From: Diphasiastrum complanatum
Taxonomy: Eukaryota; Streptophyta; Lycopodiopsida; Lycopodiales; Lycopodiaceae
Length of the DNA stretch: 64,000 bases
NCBI GenBank assembly: GCA_029204225.1
Contig: CM055103.1
Location: 22,196,709 to 22,260,708 of the forward strand
Reading direction: 5' to 3'
Shown here: piece by piece, positions 10,251 through 22,800 of the stretch
Layout of the letters: each line of letters opens with the position of its first letter
Numbering within the stretch: position 1 is the stretch's first letter
Notes under the pieces: generated by a model
What the model was told of the DNA's origin: nothing
Seen by the model: only the letters and a program-made list of their open reading frames with translations
The model's database searches: none
Made by a program: the position numbers and the translations under genes

Positions 10251-10711
10251 CCTTGGAGATCGAAGACACAGAGAGTCTCACATATTTCTGCTAGATCCAG
10301 GATCATTAGATCTTCACGGGCTTCTCGCCAGTCCACAGCACGCTCCACTACTACTATCACTCATTATTTTCAGCTTACTCGTAGCTAGTCTCCTCCGCAA
10401 AGCAGGTGGTTAAGCTCTTGCATTGTACCCTCGCAAGCTGGTGGTCAAGCTTGGATATTTCTTCTTCTTAGAGATAGCGAGATAGATATGCTAGTTTCTT
10501 GTCTTCTTCTCTTTTCTACTAGTAAATAAGTCCGTATGCGGACAATGCTCCTCACCTTTTGTACTCTCTTTTGTCTTATGTACCTTTGGGTACCAAAAGA
10601 TGTTAATAATAATAATTCTAATTCTAATTCTCTCACTTTCACCTTCTCTCAAAACCATGGTATGCTCTTGAAACTGTTACCCATATGTAAGAATGGCTGA
10701 TCAGTACTTTT

Positions 10712-11060
10712 GCATGTCAGGCTATCTGTGGCCTATTGTCTATGCATGTCAGATCTAGAGCTTGCATGTCAGATCTAAAGCTTGCATGTCAGATTTGAAG
10801 CTTGCATGTCATAGCATCTGTGGCCTATTGTCTATGCATGTCAGATCTAGAGCTTGCATGTCAGATTTGAAGCTTGCATGTCATAGCATCTGTGGCCTAT
10901 TGTCCATGCATGTCAGATCTAGAGCTTGCATGTCAGATCTAAAGCTTGCATGTCAGATTTGAAGCTTGCATGTCATAGCATCTATGACCTATTGTCCATG
11001 CATGTCAGATCTAGAGCTTGCATGTCAGTTCTAAAGCTTGCATGTCAGATTTGAAGCTTG
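10712..11060. repeat. GCATGTCAGATCT minisatellite with higher-order structure
   Basis: About 22 bp units of the form AGCTTGCATGTCAGATCT(A) vary at a few bases. They are grouped into larger repeats by the spacer CATAGCATCTGTGGCCTATTG (near 10810, 10885 and 10976). Every unit carries GCATGTCA. Confidence 0.9.
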
Positions 11061-11330
11061 CATGTCACACCATGCATTGCCAAATGACCATGCATGTCAC
11101 TTCATGACTGTTGCATGACAAGAATATATGAACCCTCATGAATTGCATGTCACACCATGCATTGCCAAATGACCATGCATGTCACTTCATGACTATTGCA
11201 TGACAAGAATCTATGAACCCTCATGAATTGCATGTCACACCATGCATTGCCAAATGACCATGCATGTCACTTCATGATTGTTGCATGACAAGAATCTATG
11301 AACCCTTATGAATTGCATGTCAAGAATCTA
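11061..11330. repeat. Three 85 bp tandem repeats plus a partial
   Basis: CATGTCACACCATGCATTGC begins at 11061, 11146 and 11231, exactly 85 bp apart, and a fourth partial unit starts at 11316. Each contains GCATGTCAC twice and TGCATGACA once, so it shares the core word of the neighbouring minisatellite. Confidence 0.95.
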
Positions 11331-11619
11331 AGATCCAACATGATTGCATGTCGGAAAGATTAAGACTTAAGAAGAAATTTCTATGCTTTTGTTAAAGCTA
11401 GATATGGAAATAAGATCATTGAATATGAACTAAGTCTATGTTAAGTTGATGTTCCTACATCTGAGACCCCTATTGGAATCCATTGTATATGTAATTGGCA
11501 TTGGCCAATTGGATTTGCATAATGATAAGAAAAGAATCCTTCGGGAGGCCCTCAGTGTTTCCGCTGTTGTGTGAATGAATCTATGTGATGCAATGTTTTT
11601 TTCGAGTTTTGATTTAAAG

Positions 11620-12200
11620 TCTTATTTGAAATTGCTTGGACTCCCAAAATTTATAGTTTTAGATATGCAACCCAAATTTAGTTTTGGATTGTGGTCTTTT
11701 CCAAGTTGGGAACATAATTCTGAATGAATAGTGGCAAGCATCCATGAACAAATTGGCTGATCGAGAGGGTCGCGTAATTTTAAATATGAGTATATGTCAA
11801 TGAGATGCAAATTCATTGGGTTACGTACCTATTCTTAGTAGATTTTGCGTATAATGAAAAGAAGCACATGTTTGTAGGAATGAGTCCTTTTGAACTTAAC
11901 GATGGCTACCAGCCCGTGAGCCCAGAAGGTACCTTGTTGCATTGTTTTTAGCTAAGATATAGCATAGACTTGATGCATTTCAACAAAATCTTTCCAGGGC
12001 ACTAGCAAGGGCGAAAAGTTATACATTTTGTATCTTCTAGAAATTTGAAGGTGATATGATTCTTGTTCCTATATGGAAGGTGATGTGGACCAGTAAATAT
12101 ACAAAGCTGTTACCCATCTATTGTGTAGCATATTAGATTTCCAAAAAATCAGTGGAATAGCTTATAAGTCAGAGCTACTCGAGGGAGTACATCCAATTTA
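11620..12200 (+). pseudogene. Chromovirus integrase remnant, copy 1
   Basis: In shifting + frames the sequence spells a decayed integrase core: LGLPKFIVLDMQPKF (the IVSDRD region) near 11637. A block like KKHMFVGMSPFELNDGYQP follows at about 11860-11920, matching the NSSxHxSTGxSPF integrase tail. No frame stays open for more than about 60 residues. It duplicates 12265-12880. Confidence 0.65.
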
Positions 12201-12264
12201 GTCAACTTCATGCAACCGAGAAGAAGGTGACAAATCCACAAATTGCAGACTTGCTTATTCAAAA

Positions 12265-13110
12265 TGTGATGAGATTGCTTGGACTCCCAAAATTCATAGT
12301 TTGAGATATGCATCCCAAGTTCACAAGTTAGTTTTGGATTGTGGTCTTTGCCAAGTTGGGAACGTAATTCTGAATGTTTAGTGGTGAGCATCCATGAAAA
12401 AATTGGCTGATTGAGAGGGTCATGTAATTTTAAATATGAGTATATGTCAACAAGATGCAAATTCATTGGGTTAAGTACCTAATCTTAGTAGAGTTTGGGT
12501 ATAATGAAAAGAAGCACACGCTTGTAGGAAAGAGCCCTTTTGAACTTAACTATGGCTACCAGCCAGTAGGCCCAGAAGGTACCTAGCTGCATAGTTTTTA
12601 AGCTAAGATGTAGCATAGACTTGAGGCATTTCGACATAATCTTTCCAAGGCACTAGCAAGGGTGGAAAGTTATACACTTGAAAATATACCTTTCTGGAAA
12701 TTTGAAGGTGATATGATTCTTGTTCTATTGTTTCCTGCATCAAAGCTGTGGACCAGTAAATATACAAAGCTGTTACCCATCTATTGTATAGCATAAAAGA
12801 TTTTTAAAAAGTCAGTGATCTAGCTTATAACTCAGAGCTACTAGAGGGACATAGAGTACATCCAATTTTTCATGTGGGAACATGCTTACATGAGAATGAT
12901 ATTTGGTTGAAGGCAGGGTTACAATACAAGATCGAGATACCTTAAATCATGACTTGAGCAAGCTAGACAGGGGACAAAGGCGACTGAGAAATCACATTCT
13001 CAAAGAATATCTAGTTGCTTGGAAGGGACTACCTATGTTTGATGTGACATATGAGAGTCAATAAAGATTAAAGTTGTACCTAGATTTTTCATAGAGGAAT
13101 GCTGAATTTA
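12265..13110 (+). pseudogene. Chromovirus integrase remnant and chromodomain, copy 2
   Basis: A second, better preserved copy of the same end is present: KKHTLVGKSPFELNYGYQPVGPEG (about 12510-12582), then KLWTSKYTKLLP and HVGT. A chromodomain follows, RGQRRLRNHILKEYLVAWKG (about 12970-13030). The chromodomain marks a chromovirus, the gypsy clade that targets particular chromatin. Stops and frameshifts are frequent. Copies 1 and 2 lie head to tail, about 630 bp apart. Confidence 0.7.
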
Positions 13111-13400
13111 TGAAGGGGAAGGGATGTTAGGGCCCAATATTGAATCAAGCATTATCTCTAATGGATCAATGGCTTAGCAGATCAGTTGATTAATAGCAGG
13201 ACAGGCAACCAAACTAGGAACCTAACCTTGGTTGACTTACATGTGTTGCCACATGTGAAATTGGCTGCTCACAACATAAACAGTAAGGATTTGAGATATG
13301 AATAATCATCATGGACCTAGCCATTAGATACACTTGTGAACAATCATTTACCAGGGCTGGCTAACAAGTGGGTAGTGCGGTTTGGTCCAGTGATTATCAG
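13111..13400 (+). mobile_element. Polypurine tract and LTR start after chromovirus
   Basis: TGAAGGGGAAGGGA (13111-13124) is a polypurine tract, followed at 13125 by TGTTAGGGCCCAATATTG, a canonical LTR opening. The LTR right end is not clear; 13400 is a guess. Confidence 0.5.
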
Positions 13401-16111
13401 GGCACGATGGGGCATGAGTGTGGATGCTCAATCTAGTACTTAGCCAGTTCTTTTTGCTTTTACTCGTACATCTACAATTGAGGCATTACTATATGGAGAT
13501 GAAGTACCAACCCAATATTATTTACAACACAATATCTTCTACATATGAGTTTGACATGGTAGACAATTTTGATACATATCTAGATAGTTTATTCATGGGA
13601 GCTCTTTTGTCAGCTCTCCTAATGATTGTGCACTAGGTAGAATCACTTTATATAGCTACATTTAGTGTATGTCTAAATTTTTTTAGCTTCCTTACTGACA
13701 CATGTGAGATGTACTCATCATATTTTTTAGCGATAGTGACTAGTTCTAATCTAAAGTACTAGTTTTAATAATGAACCTGCTGATATGAAATTGTTTCAGC
13801 TCCTCGACAAATAGGTTGATAACCTCCAAGGACCATGCATTTTGAGTATCATATAATAAACGAGCAGCTACCTAAAATTTTTGTGCTGCATCTGCCTAAC
13901 ATGGGTTCCCAAGTTGGGATGAAGCAGCAATTGTTTTTGAATCCAACTTCTCTCATCATTGAATTAAGCATATTGATGCCTACTAGGAAGGTTTTTTGTG
14001 TGAGCACTCAATCCAACAGAAGAAGATTGAGCACTCAATAGCAACAATTCCAGGGGTACCCTAGAAGGAAATATAAAATCTTAATCAGGCAAAGGTGGGG
14101 AGAACTTTGAGGACAGGAGGTGTTGGTATCAAGGATCAGGACTGGTGCAGGGATAAGGGCTATGGTCCAATGTCTCCCGGCCTTTTAGAATTGGCCATTT
14201 TAGAATAAGAAGGATGGGCCTTTCAGGCGGTTCAGAATCAGGTTCTTCTGGAAAGAGAACAAAATGGGGTTTAAGGTTTGAAGAAGATCTATTGTTTTCT
14301 TGGTTACAGGTAATTGGTTAAGCAGACTTTTTAATGTAAAGAACTCTGCTTCTTGTATCTTAGCATTTGTAAGAGCTTATCGGAGAGCAGTTTCATTTGA
14401 GATCACACCCCTAAACAGTTTATCCTACTTCTCCCATATATTCTGCTAGTTTTGAAGTCTTCATTCAAGTTCATAAGGTCTTGCTTCTGGTTGCTTTATG
14501 CTTGAGCACCATTCAAATGTGTCTCTTATCTACTTGTCACTTGCGAACTTATTACCATTTTTGCTTGATATGACCAGATGCTTGCAGCAGCAGCAACAGT
14601 TGATTGTTTGACAAGCCAAAAAGCAGTTACCCGTTGTTTATCTGGGGAGTCAATGCCAGCACCAGGACATGGCCATGCTGACTCAATGCAATGGTGCTTA
14701 ATTCAGAACTTTTCTGATATTTACAATTCTCAACTGCTACTCTGTTATCATGGATTGCTCTTTTCTTGTAGTTTGGTGAGCACATCTTCTAAAGTTTTAG
14801 TACTGTAGCATATTGCTGAAAAGATATAAGTGAGTTCATAGCATAGTTGTACTTTTGCCTACAACAGTGACCTGTTCTGACATCCAATGCATTCTCAAGT
14901 TCAACCCACTTGGTTCTAGAAATGCTATTAAAGTACTCGCGATAAAAGTTCTGTAGGTCATATGGCTATGCCTACAGCATGGAAGGAGAGGAAGAGTTTT
15001 TATGCGCTACTCTTTTAGATTTAAACATGCCATTTCGACCTTTTTTTCAGACCCGGCATTGCCACGTATTCTGCCATCCAACATCAGATTGCTTGGATTC
15101 GAAGACTTTCTTTGGCTGTACACTGTTTCTCATACGGTAGCTGTGAAATGTATTCTATTCTTAGATTTAATGCTTTTCTAGAGAGTTCTTCCTTGACTGG
15201 TTGTAATAAAATACATTAGAAACTCGGCTAGATCTAGGATACCAGCCTGCATAAATGTCACCGTAATGCTATAAATCTATATCTGTGACTTCATTAGTCA
15301 CTATGCTAAATAGCAGTAACTATTATCACAATCATGCTTGTTGCCATAAAAGGCAGAACTGTAAGGGTTAGCTGGAGTAGTATCTTTTTACATATTTACA
15401 GCAAACACATGTCTTTTCTAGAAGGTTACAAATGAACACCACCTTTGCCTATTTTAAAAAAACTGTTAGAAGTAATAAATTATAATGATAGTTTCTCATG
15501 AGTTACTTTGACCCAAAAGGTCGAGACTTGTGTAACCATGGGTTAGGTTTATTATTTAGACCATGTTAAGTCAATTTTAGTTGAGTTGGACCCAATTTTG
15601 GTCCAATAGTAATTCGTGGGTCCAAGTAAAGTCTAATTATGTTAAGGGACCCTATCTTGACTTTTGGGGGTGCCCTATAATTAGTAGTGGGTCTTGGAAG
15701 GTTCTAGAACTTAGAGTTTGGAAGAGTCTAGGCCCTTGGAAGGCCTATTTATATGTACTCTTTGTTCATTTGTAATTCATTCCCTTTCAAGCATTGCTAC
15801 TACTTTTTCTCTCCTTGAGGGCGCCTAACCCTCTCCCTCTTCTTCTTCTTCCTCTTTTTCTTCTTCTTGTATATGGAGGTTGAATGTTAGAAGGATCTTG
15901 GCACTTTGATTTCCTACAAAAACTGCTTCTCTTGCAGTGACTCGTTAATCCCAATGGTTAATTCTCGTCAGTTAATCACCGTTTTCCGAATTTCTGAAAA
16001 TCGTTGAGAAGTGGATTGTTTTTGCTTTTTGACTAAAGATGTTTTAGTGCTTGTGTTGATATGGTGCTGTTAACATTTGAGATGAAAGTTTTAGGCTATC
16101 CTTGCTGGCAG
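13401..16111. other. No supported gene; LTR-like stretch at 15500-16080
   Basis: Open frames are short and unrecognised (13418-13636, 13835-14041, 14578-14808). 15500-16080 has LTR character: a TATA-like TATTTATATG near 15748, then a CT-rich leader. No partner, primer site or target duplication was seen. Upstream exons of the IFT54-like gene could be hidden here, but none could be recognised. Confidence 0.4.
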
Positions 16112-16803
16112 GTTGAAAGGGAGTGCAATTGCAAGCCCACCACATGATGCCACTTCTTCAGCATCAAAATCTGCTCAATTGGCCTTGGAGGTTTCTGCAT
16201 CATCAGCAGGAAAAGTATCTTCAAACATGCCGAAAAGCACTGTGGGGCCTGTTTTCCGTGAAACTCAAAACAGAGCTGTAACGCTTAGTGAATCTATGCC
16301 TTCAGAAGTTGGACACGAAAACCTTGTTAAATCAGATGACGTCCCACAACCCAATACACTGGTTGCAACACAAGGAGCTAAGCACTCCCAATCTCAGGTT
16401 CATTCAACCCCAGAGAAACTTCGGCCCATCAAAGGTCCTTCATTGATTGATATTATTGCAGAAGATGCTTGTACATGGTCTAGATGCTCAGCAAGCTCTA
16501 GTGCAGTGGATCCTGCTGAAGGAAAGGAATCTGTTGACAGCAGTTTTACATATGAGGCTCCATTTGCAAAGTTGGATGATGGTCTGAATTGTGGGCGCAT
16601 TTCATCAGCTGAACAAATGGCAAGTGGCAAAATCTCGTCAATCAGTTATAATACCAAAACTGAGCAAGTGAAATCTGGTGATTCCAGCGGCAGGGAATGT
16701 AGTACAATAGAATCAAATGTTAAAGAGATAATTGTGCTCTCTCAATCACTTGGCTCTCCAGCTCAAGCAACAACAGCAGCCTTATCACAGTCATTTAACA
16801 CAG
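16112..16803 (+). CDS. IFT54: IFT54-like gene, long internal exon (low-complexity region)
   Basis: The acceptor TTGCTGGCAG precedes 16112 and the donor CACAG|GTCAGT follows 16803. The 692 bases hold one nucleotide, 230 codons and one nucleotide. The product is rich in Ser, Ala, Thr and Gln, with the more ordered patch RPIKGPSLIDIIAEDACTW. There is no ATG at the frame start, so this is an internal exon. Confidence 0.8.
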
Positions 16804-19800
16804 GTCAGTAAAGATCTTGACAGACTTTCTTTTACATTATTTCATTTTGCAGATTCTAAAAAGAGAAGGCATGTTCTTTCACATCTGGCTTTATAGCCTT
16901 GACAACAACGAGCTAAAAGTAGGCATATTGATAGAAATTAATGAAAATTTGCAGTGTCCATGAACACAAGCAATCTTAGAAGGAATCAGATGAAGTACAG
17001 ATCCTGTAGGTTTGATAGAGGTTGCCCAGTTCCAAAGGACTAAAGCAACAAGAAGGTCATAGATTATGCACCTGGGTAAATGGCATTGTCATTTTTCATT
17101 TCACGCTAGGTCTTATGACCAGTTTGGTTAATGCAAGATCTGTGTAGGAATATAGTTTGAAGCTGGCTTTTTCTAGGTTGGGATATGTGTGGTTTTAAAT
17201 AAGAATACTGAGAATGATCTTTGTGAGGACCCATGGGAATAATAACAAAAAGTATAGTTAAAGGAAATGGATGTGTATAAACCTCTAATCCATGGATGAT
17301 GATGCAGGGAGGGTAGACATGTTAAGAATGAAAATTTGGGTGCCAGAAATATAGTTTCTACTATCGACTAAGTCATGGATTGTGACTTCCTTCCATTCAT
17401 ATGTATTGCAAGCAATATGACGACTTCTCCACAACTGCAGCTTCGAATCAGGTGGAATCAAATTGGCTGAGGTCGCCCAAGTGCTGCTCACCTAACCTTA
17501 AATTCTCAGGATGATCTGACAACAATTCCCCCCTCAAAAAAGTGATTTCTAGGGCTGTTTCAGGCCCCAAAGGGCCCAAAAAATGCCTTTTCTCTCTCTA
17601 CTGCCAGACATCTGTGAAAACAGAGATTTAATGATGAATCTCGGCTACTCCTACATCGATTTATCCATGGAAGAGGATTGGCAATTTATTTTCAGAAATT
17701 TTACAAGAAAAAGCTAGAAAATGGTGCTTTCTCACTCTTTCTCTCTCTAGAACGAGGCTCCGATACCAGATGTTACACTTCAATAACTCTAAGCTCCTCT
17801 CCCCAAACTAGCCGGTGTGTAGTCTTCTCCCACCATCCATAGGCAAGCCTTTGAGCCCACTGCCTGCTATTCTGGTCTGAGGGCACTTGGCGCTCATGTG
17901 GGTGATCGATCCACTTGGCCTACCAAGTCTACCCCTGCTAACCCAAGAATATAGTGTCTTAATGCTATGCCACCCTTGTGCCCGCTTTACACATCTGACT
18001 ATTAGACCACACCGGTCACGTGCCGGCTAATCTAGTCACTGCCTGCCAAATCATGGGTTGACTTGGTCAATTGTATGTCGGCTCTACCAAAATTGCCACA
18101 CAGCACATCGTGTGCAAGTACACGAATTGCAACTAAAACACAACTGGTCACGGCTGGCCCCAGGTGCCTTCGATGGGGAGTCATTGACATTTCAAACTGG
18201 TCCTATGACTTTTCGCAGCTCAAATTTTCTTTTTAATTTTCCTACACCAACTTACACATTGTTTCCCTATACAAATAGTAAAATACCTTGAAGAGTTTTA
18301 GCTTGGACAGTTGCTATTAGGGCTACGCTTAGAATCTAATAAATTTATGAGCCTTTGCAGTGTCATGACACATGTTAGTCTTACCTTTTCTATTGTATTT
18401 GAACCTAATTATGATCCATTTTTTGTGAAAATGCCCTTCCTATATGCCTTGCTCTTTGTGTACAATTCCGAGCTATGACATGCAAACGATGCTTGTAGCG
18501 GATTATTGGCCTTTTTCTCATAGGACTTTTTCTTGATTGGCAATATCTTTGCACTTTTTCATTTTTAACTAGCTTAGTCACTAAAAAATCTGAATCAATT
18601 TGATCAAATTCCAAAATATTTGAATTCAGCAATTCTATCTAAAAATAAGCTGCCAATTTTTTTGAAAACGGTCATGTTTTCTAAGGTTTTAGGGAATCAA
18701 GATGTTATATGGTGTTAAAAGCTTGAAGTTACAGATGATACGAAATAGAGATACAAATGGGAGGTGGGTGATATGGAGATCGACACCCTAAATTGTGAAA
18801 TTTCTAGTCACTTGTAAATTGCATGTAACCTATAATTACACAAATGTTTAGCAATCCTATTCACTGTGCACAAATTTTCACCAACCTAGTGATGACATTT
18901 GGAAATATTTTTCCTTTTTTTTAAAAATAAGTTTTTCTTAAAAAAAGGATTTGAATCTAGAATCAATTCAACTGGCTCAAAAGGGCTTGACAAGATTCTT
19001 TGTTACTATGATCATCAGATGAAATAAACGATTGAGTACTATGGAGGACTTGATGTCTTGGTTTGTCTTGATTTGATATTGTTGCCCTTATAGCAAAGAC
19101 TATCTATGGTGTTCCAGTTTGTAAGCAGCTTTGTAATCTTGTTCTATCGTGCCGGGATCTTTACAGCCTGCATCTTTCCTTCTCTAAGTAATGATTTGTG
19201 GTCCAAAATACTGAAAATAAAGCTTTAAACACCAAATTGTATATTTTGAGCATTTTATGGCAAAAGGTCAAATGGTTTGAAACTTCTGTTGAGTGCTATG
19301 TTGAAAACATAGTTCTGTAGCATTGAACTTAATTTTGTACACGTCACTGTTCTTTTTCATGTTAAAAAAAACAAAATTTCTTTTTTAAAAATTTCTTTGT
19401 AAATGAAAATTCATTAGGTATGTCCATGCGATACGCTCTGTACGTATGGAACAGAATATACAATATCAAAATGTAGTTATGGTTACCTACGACTAGATCT
19501 TGTTTCATCAATCCTAGGTGTATTTGTTCTATGAAGTTCAAGTGATGTTACAGCTTGTGTGGAAAATCAACGATCAATACTTACCTATAAGCAATGAGGT
19601 ATTTAATCAGTTCATAGAATTTAAATAATTTAGCTACATGTTGCGTATAATTCAAAAAAAAAATTAGATTAGAGTACCAATCTTACTAAGGCTCAGTATG
19701 GCTAGCTAATATCCGTTCTTTGAGCCTACTTTGAAATGCATATTGAGCATGTCTTTATTTGTTGGATATAGAACCTTTATATGTTCCTTGCTTACCCCAA

Positions 19801-22800
19801 GACGTCTTTCAATCTATTATTCCTGAACTATTCAGCGGCACACCCGCTTAAATTCTTGGTAAAACAGACAATAAAATCCATCAAGTTACTTCTCAGTTAC
19901 GCTTTTTGGTATTATCAACCCATGGGATCACAGAGAATTGAACCTGGGTGGCCGTGGCCGAGCCAACCTGAAGCACGATACACTGCTTTCACTTTTTAAA
20001 ACCCTTGATAAAATTTTCTGAGAAGACTTTTTACCAAACTACCACACAAGTCTATTTGCATCATATAGCAAGCTGAATTCTAGTTTGCAATACCAGAATG
20101 CCCTTTCTTTCAAGGTCAATTATGCACAATCAGCCAGCCATGTCTGCTGGGATTAGCTTCTGTGTGGAGGCGAAGTATTGTAACAAAGCTAAGGATACAG
20201 TAAATCATAATATGGGAGTGTGCAGAGATGTCAAAACTAACTGTAGCACTCTTATATTTGTATATGCCTGTACGAAGAATTCAAAGGTGCTTTATACCAA
20301 AAACCTTCGTATAATGTTGATGTGCAACTCTGCCCTTGCTATAATAGTTGTTTTGAGAAGCTTAACTATGTCTGCTTTTGATCAATATTTTTTTTATTCT
20401 CATCCATAACTAGCCTTCAGATAGCCACGACAAGACTTTCAATGATTCTTGTGAATGGAGGGAAGCTACTTTGAAAGAAAGGGCCATTCTTGAACATGAG
20501 CTATGCTACTTAAGCGATAAAGAGGCGGGAGAAACAAAGCACACAGAGGTAGAGTTAACATCAATAATCTTATTTATGAGGCCTCAATCTCTCTGTTAAG
20601 CATGTTTCGCTTTGTTGGTGCTGTAAACACTTACAGCCACCTGCACTGTCCAACAACAAATGAAGAACTATTGCAAAATATAGCATCACTAAAATGGGAA
20701 CAATCAATCAAGGGTCACATTCAAACTTCTTTCTGAGTTGTACATGATTTTGATAGTATTTATTTATGGCTTGTAGATTCAAAGGCTTCGAGAAAACATC
20801 CAATTGCTATGTAAAGCAGTAAACCCGTTAGGAAAATCTGTTAGTAACCTCCAGGTTAGTGTCCTTTGCTCCCCATCTACCAGATCTTTCTTGAATGTTT
20901 ACGTCCCTGTTGGCATCCTTGTGAGTGAGTGCAAGCCTTGAAAAATGGTCCATTTATGTTCTTGTTATGTTACAGATGCTAAGTCCTACTTTCAAATCAA
21001 CCCCGTAATCTACCTGACATCTTTCACCTACTTTTGTGCTTGGAAAATGAGGATCTTATTAGAGAGCTCATCTAGGAACGACACATGCAACACTGTGCTA
21101 ATGAGATTCTTTGTATACTGATTAGGAGGATGCTGAGATAATTGGCAAAGAGTATCAATTCTGGATCAAAGAGCGGGAAAGTTATAGCTTCAAACTCAAA
21201 TTGGAGCAAAGGTCTCTCTCTGTCCCTCTCTCAAAGGTTATAAACAGGTCCGTTTTTCCAGGTTATTTGGGGAAAAGAATCGCTAGCAATCTGCGATCTT
21301 CTCTAGTTTCAGACCTGCTGTCTAACCATAAATCACAGTCACAATCGCTGCTCCGGAAGTCAGTTTTCACATCTCCATATTAGTGGTGAATCAAGTTTCC
21401 TTCTTTGTCTTCTTATTTCCTAAATTCTAAAGCAGCCCTTTATGCCCTTGCATTTCCGTGAACATGGCTTCCACGTGATTACTAGTACCCCTTGCAACAA
21501 GCTCAACATCGTTTACCCTCAGTGAGCAGGTGGAGACAGCCTTAGACAATTGGAAATCAAGGACTAGATAATGGGTGTTTGTCGGTCATCGTAATGATAT
21601 AATGGCTCATTTTCTCATCTCACCGCTATCTTCTTACCTCACCATGATAGCGGTGAGATGAGATGACAAGCCATTATATCCTTCCTTACCATGGGCTGAC
21701 AATATCACGGCGAGATGAAAGGATGAGCCATTATATCTTGACCATGCGCCGACAAACACCCATTATTGTACATAATGTGTCTCAAAAATCTGAAAAAGTT
21801 ATGGACATAATTTTCAAGATTCCATCAATGATTCATATTTTCAAAATTTCATCCATGAAAACTTTCTATTTTGAGGGCTAAAATTACAGCCAATCAAATT
21901 CTAGAAAAAAATGAGGTCCTAGTATTATGCCCTAGATAATTGTGTCCCCAAACTCAATCTGGAAATGACAAGCTGCCACATGGCATGAGCATTCTTATCA
22001 CAATTCTCAAGTAGACAGCCAATAGAAAGTTGACACAGCACATGAAAGTTCCTACAGAATGTGCATGTGGACAAATGTGCAGATGCCATGTGGCAGCCCG
22101 CCATTGGCTGTCCAAAACAAAAAACAAAATATGAAGCAATTTCACACAAAATGCGAAACCCAAAAAAATAGAAGGAAAAAGAGCTTCGCACATGGCATTA
22201 TGCAAGGGTTCTGCCTTGGTTGGTGGGGCCCTCAGGCTCTTGCCCTTTGGCATACGCCTCCTAGGCTGAAGCTCCTCTGACAGGGTCTTCCTACCAAGAA
22301 AAAGCTCCAATTACAGGAAGATAGACTGGAACAACATAGAGAAGCAACAAAAAAAGGGCCGAAAGTGGTGAAGGAGAGAAATGAAGACAAATAAAAAAAA
22401 CTTGGGAGCATAATTGAAGAACAATCACATTCACAAATGGCCAAGATGATCTTAGCAACATTGATAGAGGAGGGACTTAGGGAAAACAAAGCTACGAATA
22501 TTCTAGAGGAATCACATACTCGCAAGACAATGCAGGAACCCTCACAATTCCTTGACGCAACATTAGGGATTGTCGCCATGGGTATTGATACTTGCACGAG
22601 GCTAAGAGGACTGGTCAATGGGTCTTCTTTCGAGATGGTAAAGCACATTTTGTTGGTTGTGTAGGAAATCAGTGGGTTGTGTGGAAGCTGGGAGCGAGCT
22701 AGATGAATGAATCGGAAACGCAACAATTAGCGGCAAAATAGTTCAAACAATGGATCAAACAAATGCGCAAATGCCAATAACAACTGTAGAACAAATCGCA

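Larger units (their letters stand above)
8879..10650 (+). mobile_element. Gypsy 3' LTR (about 1.8 kb)
   Basis: It starts TGTAATTTG after the polypurine tract. It contains spacer repeats (AAGAAGGCT / GTCTATAA, 9265-9375), a 128 bp tandem duplication, a TATA box (CTCTATATAAGTGG near 10014) and a CT/CA-rich transcribed leader. An inverted diverged copy lies at 1200-1995. The right end is set by the change into the minisatellite and is approximate (…TTCTCTCA near 10650). Confidence 0.55.
16804..20420 (+). other. IFT54-like intron, 3.6 kb, carrying a minus-strand LTR retroelement end
   Basis: It runs from GTCAGT to CTTCAG. It contains the LTR/primer-site segment at 17300-18300. The rest (18300-20420) has only short meaningless frames and AT-rich sequence. 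Confidence 0.7.

Noticed and set aside
10712-11330. CRISPR-like array
   Set aside because: Units are contiguous variants of one repeat without unique spacers, and the sequence is a plant genome.
14578-14808. Upstream exon of the IFT54-like gene
   Set aside because: The frame opens with ATG but the protein has no IFT54 N-terminal (calponin-homology-like) features, and no phase link to 16112 could be shown.
15051-15138. Possible exon after TTTTTTTCAG at 15050
   Set aside because: A good acceptor and an open frame are present, but the product is cysteine-rich and unrelated to IFT54, and the donor is weak.
16400-16630. Minus-strand open frame inside the long IFT54-like exon
   Set aside because: Shadow of the + strand coding exon.
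22232-22726. 164-residue minus-strand open frame, Ser/Cys/Phe-rich
   Set aside because: It is the complement of a charged + strand reading. The composition suggests an antisense shadow.
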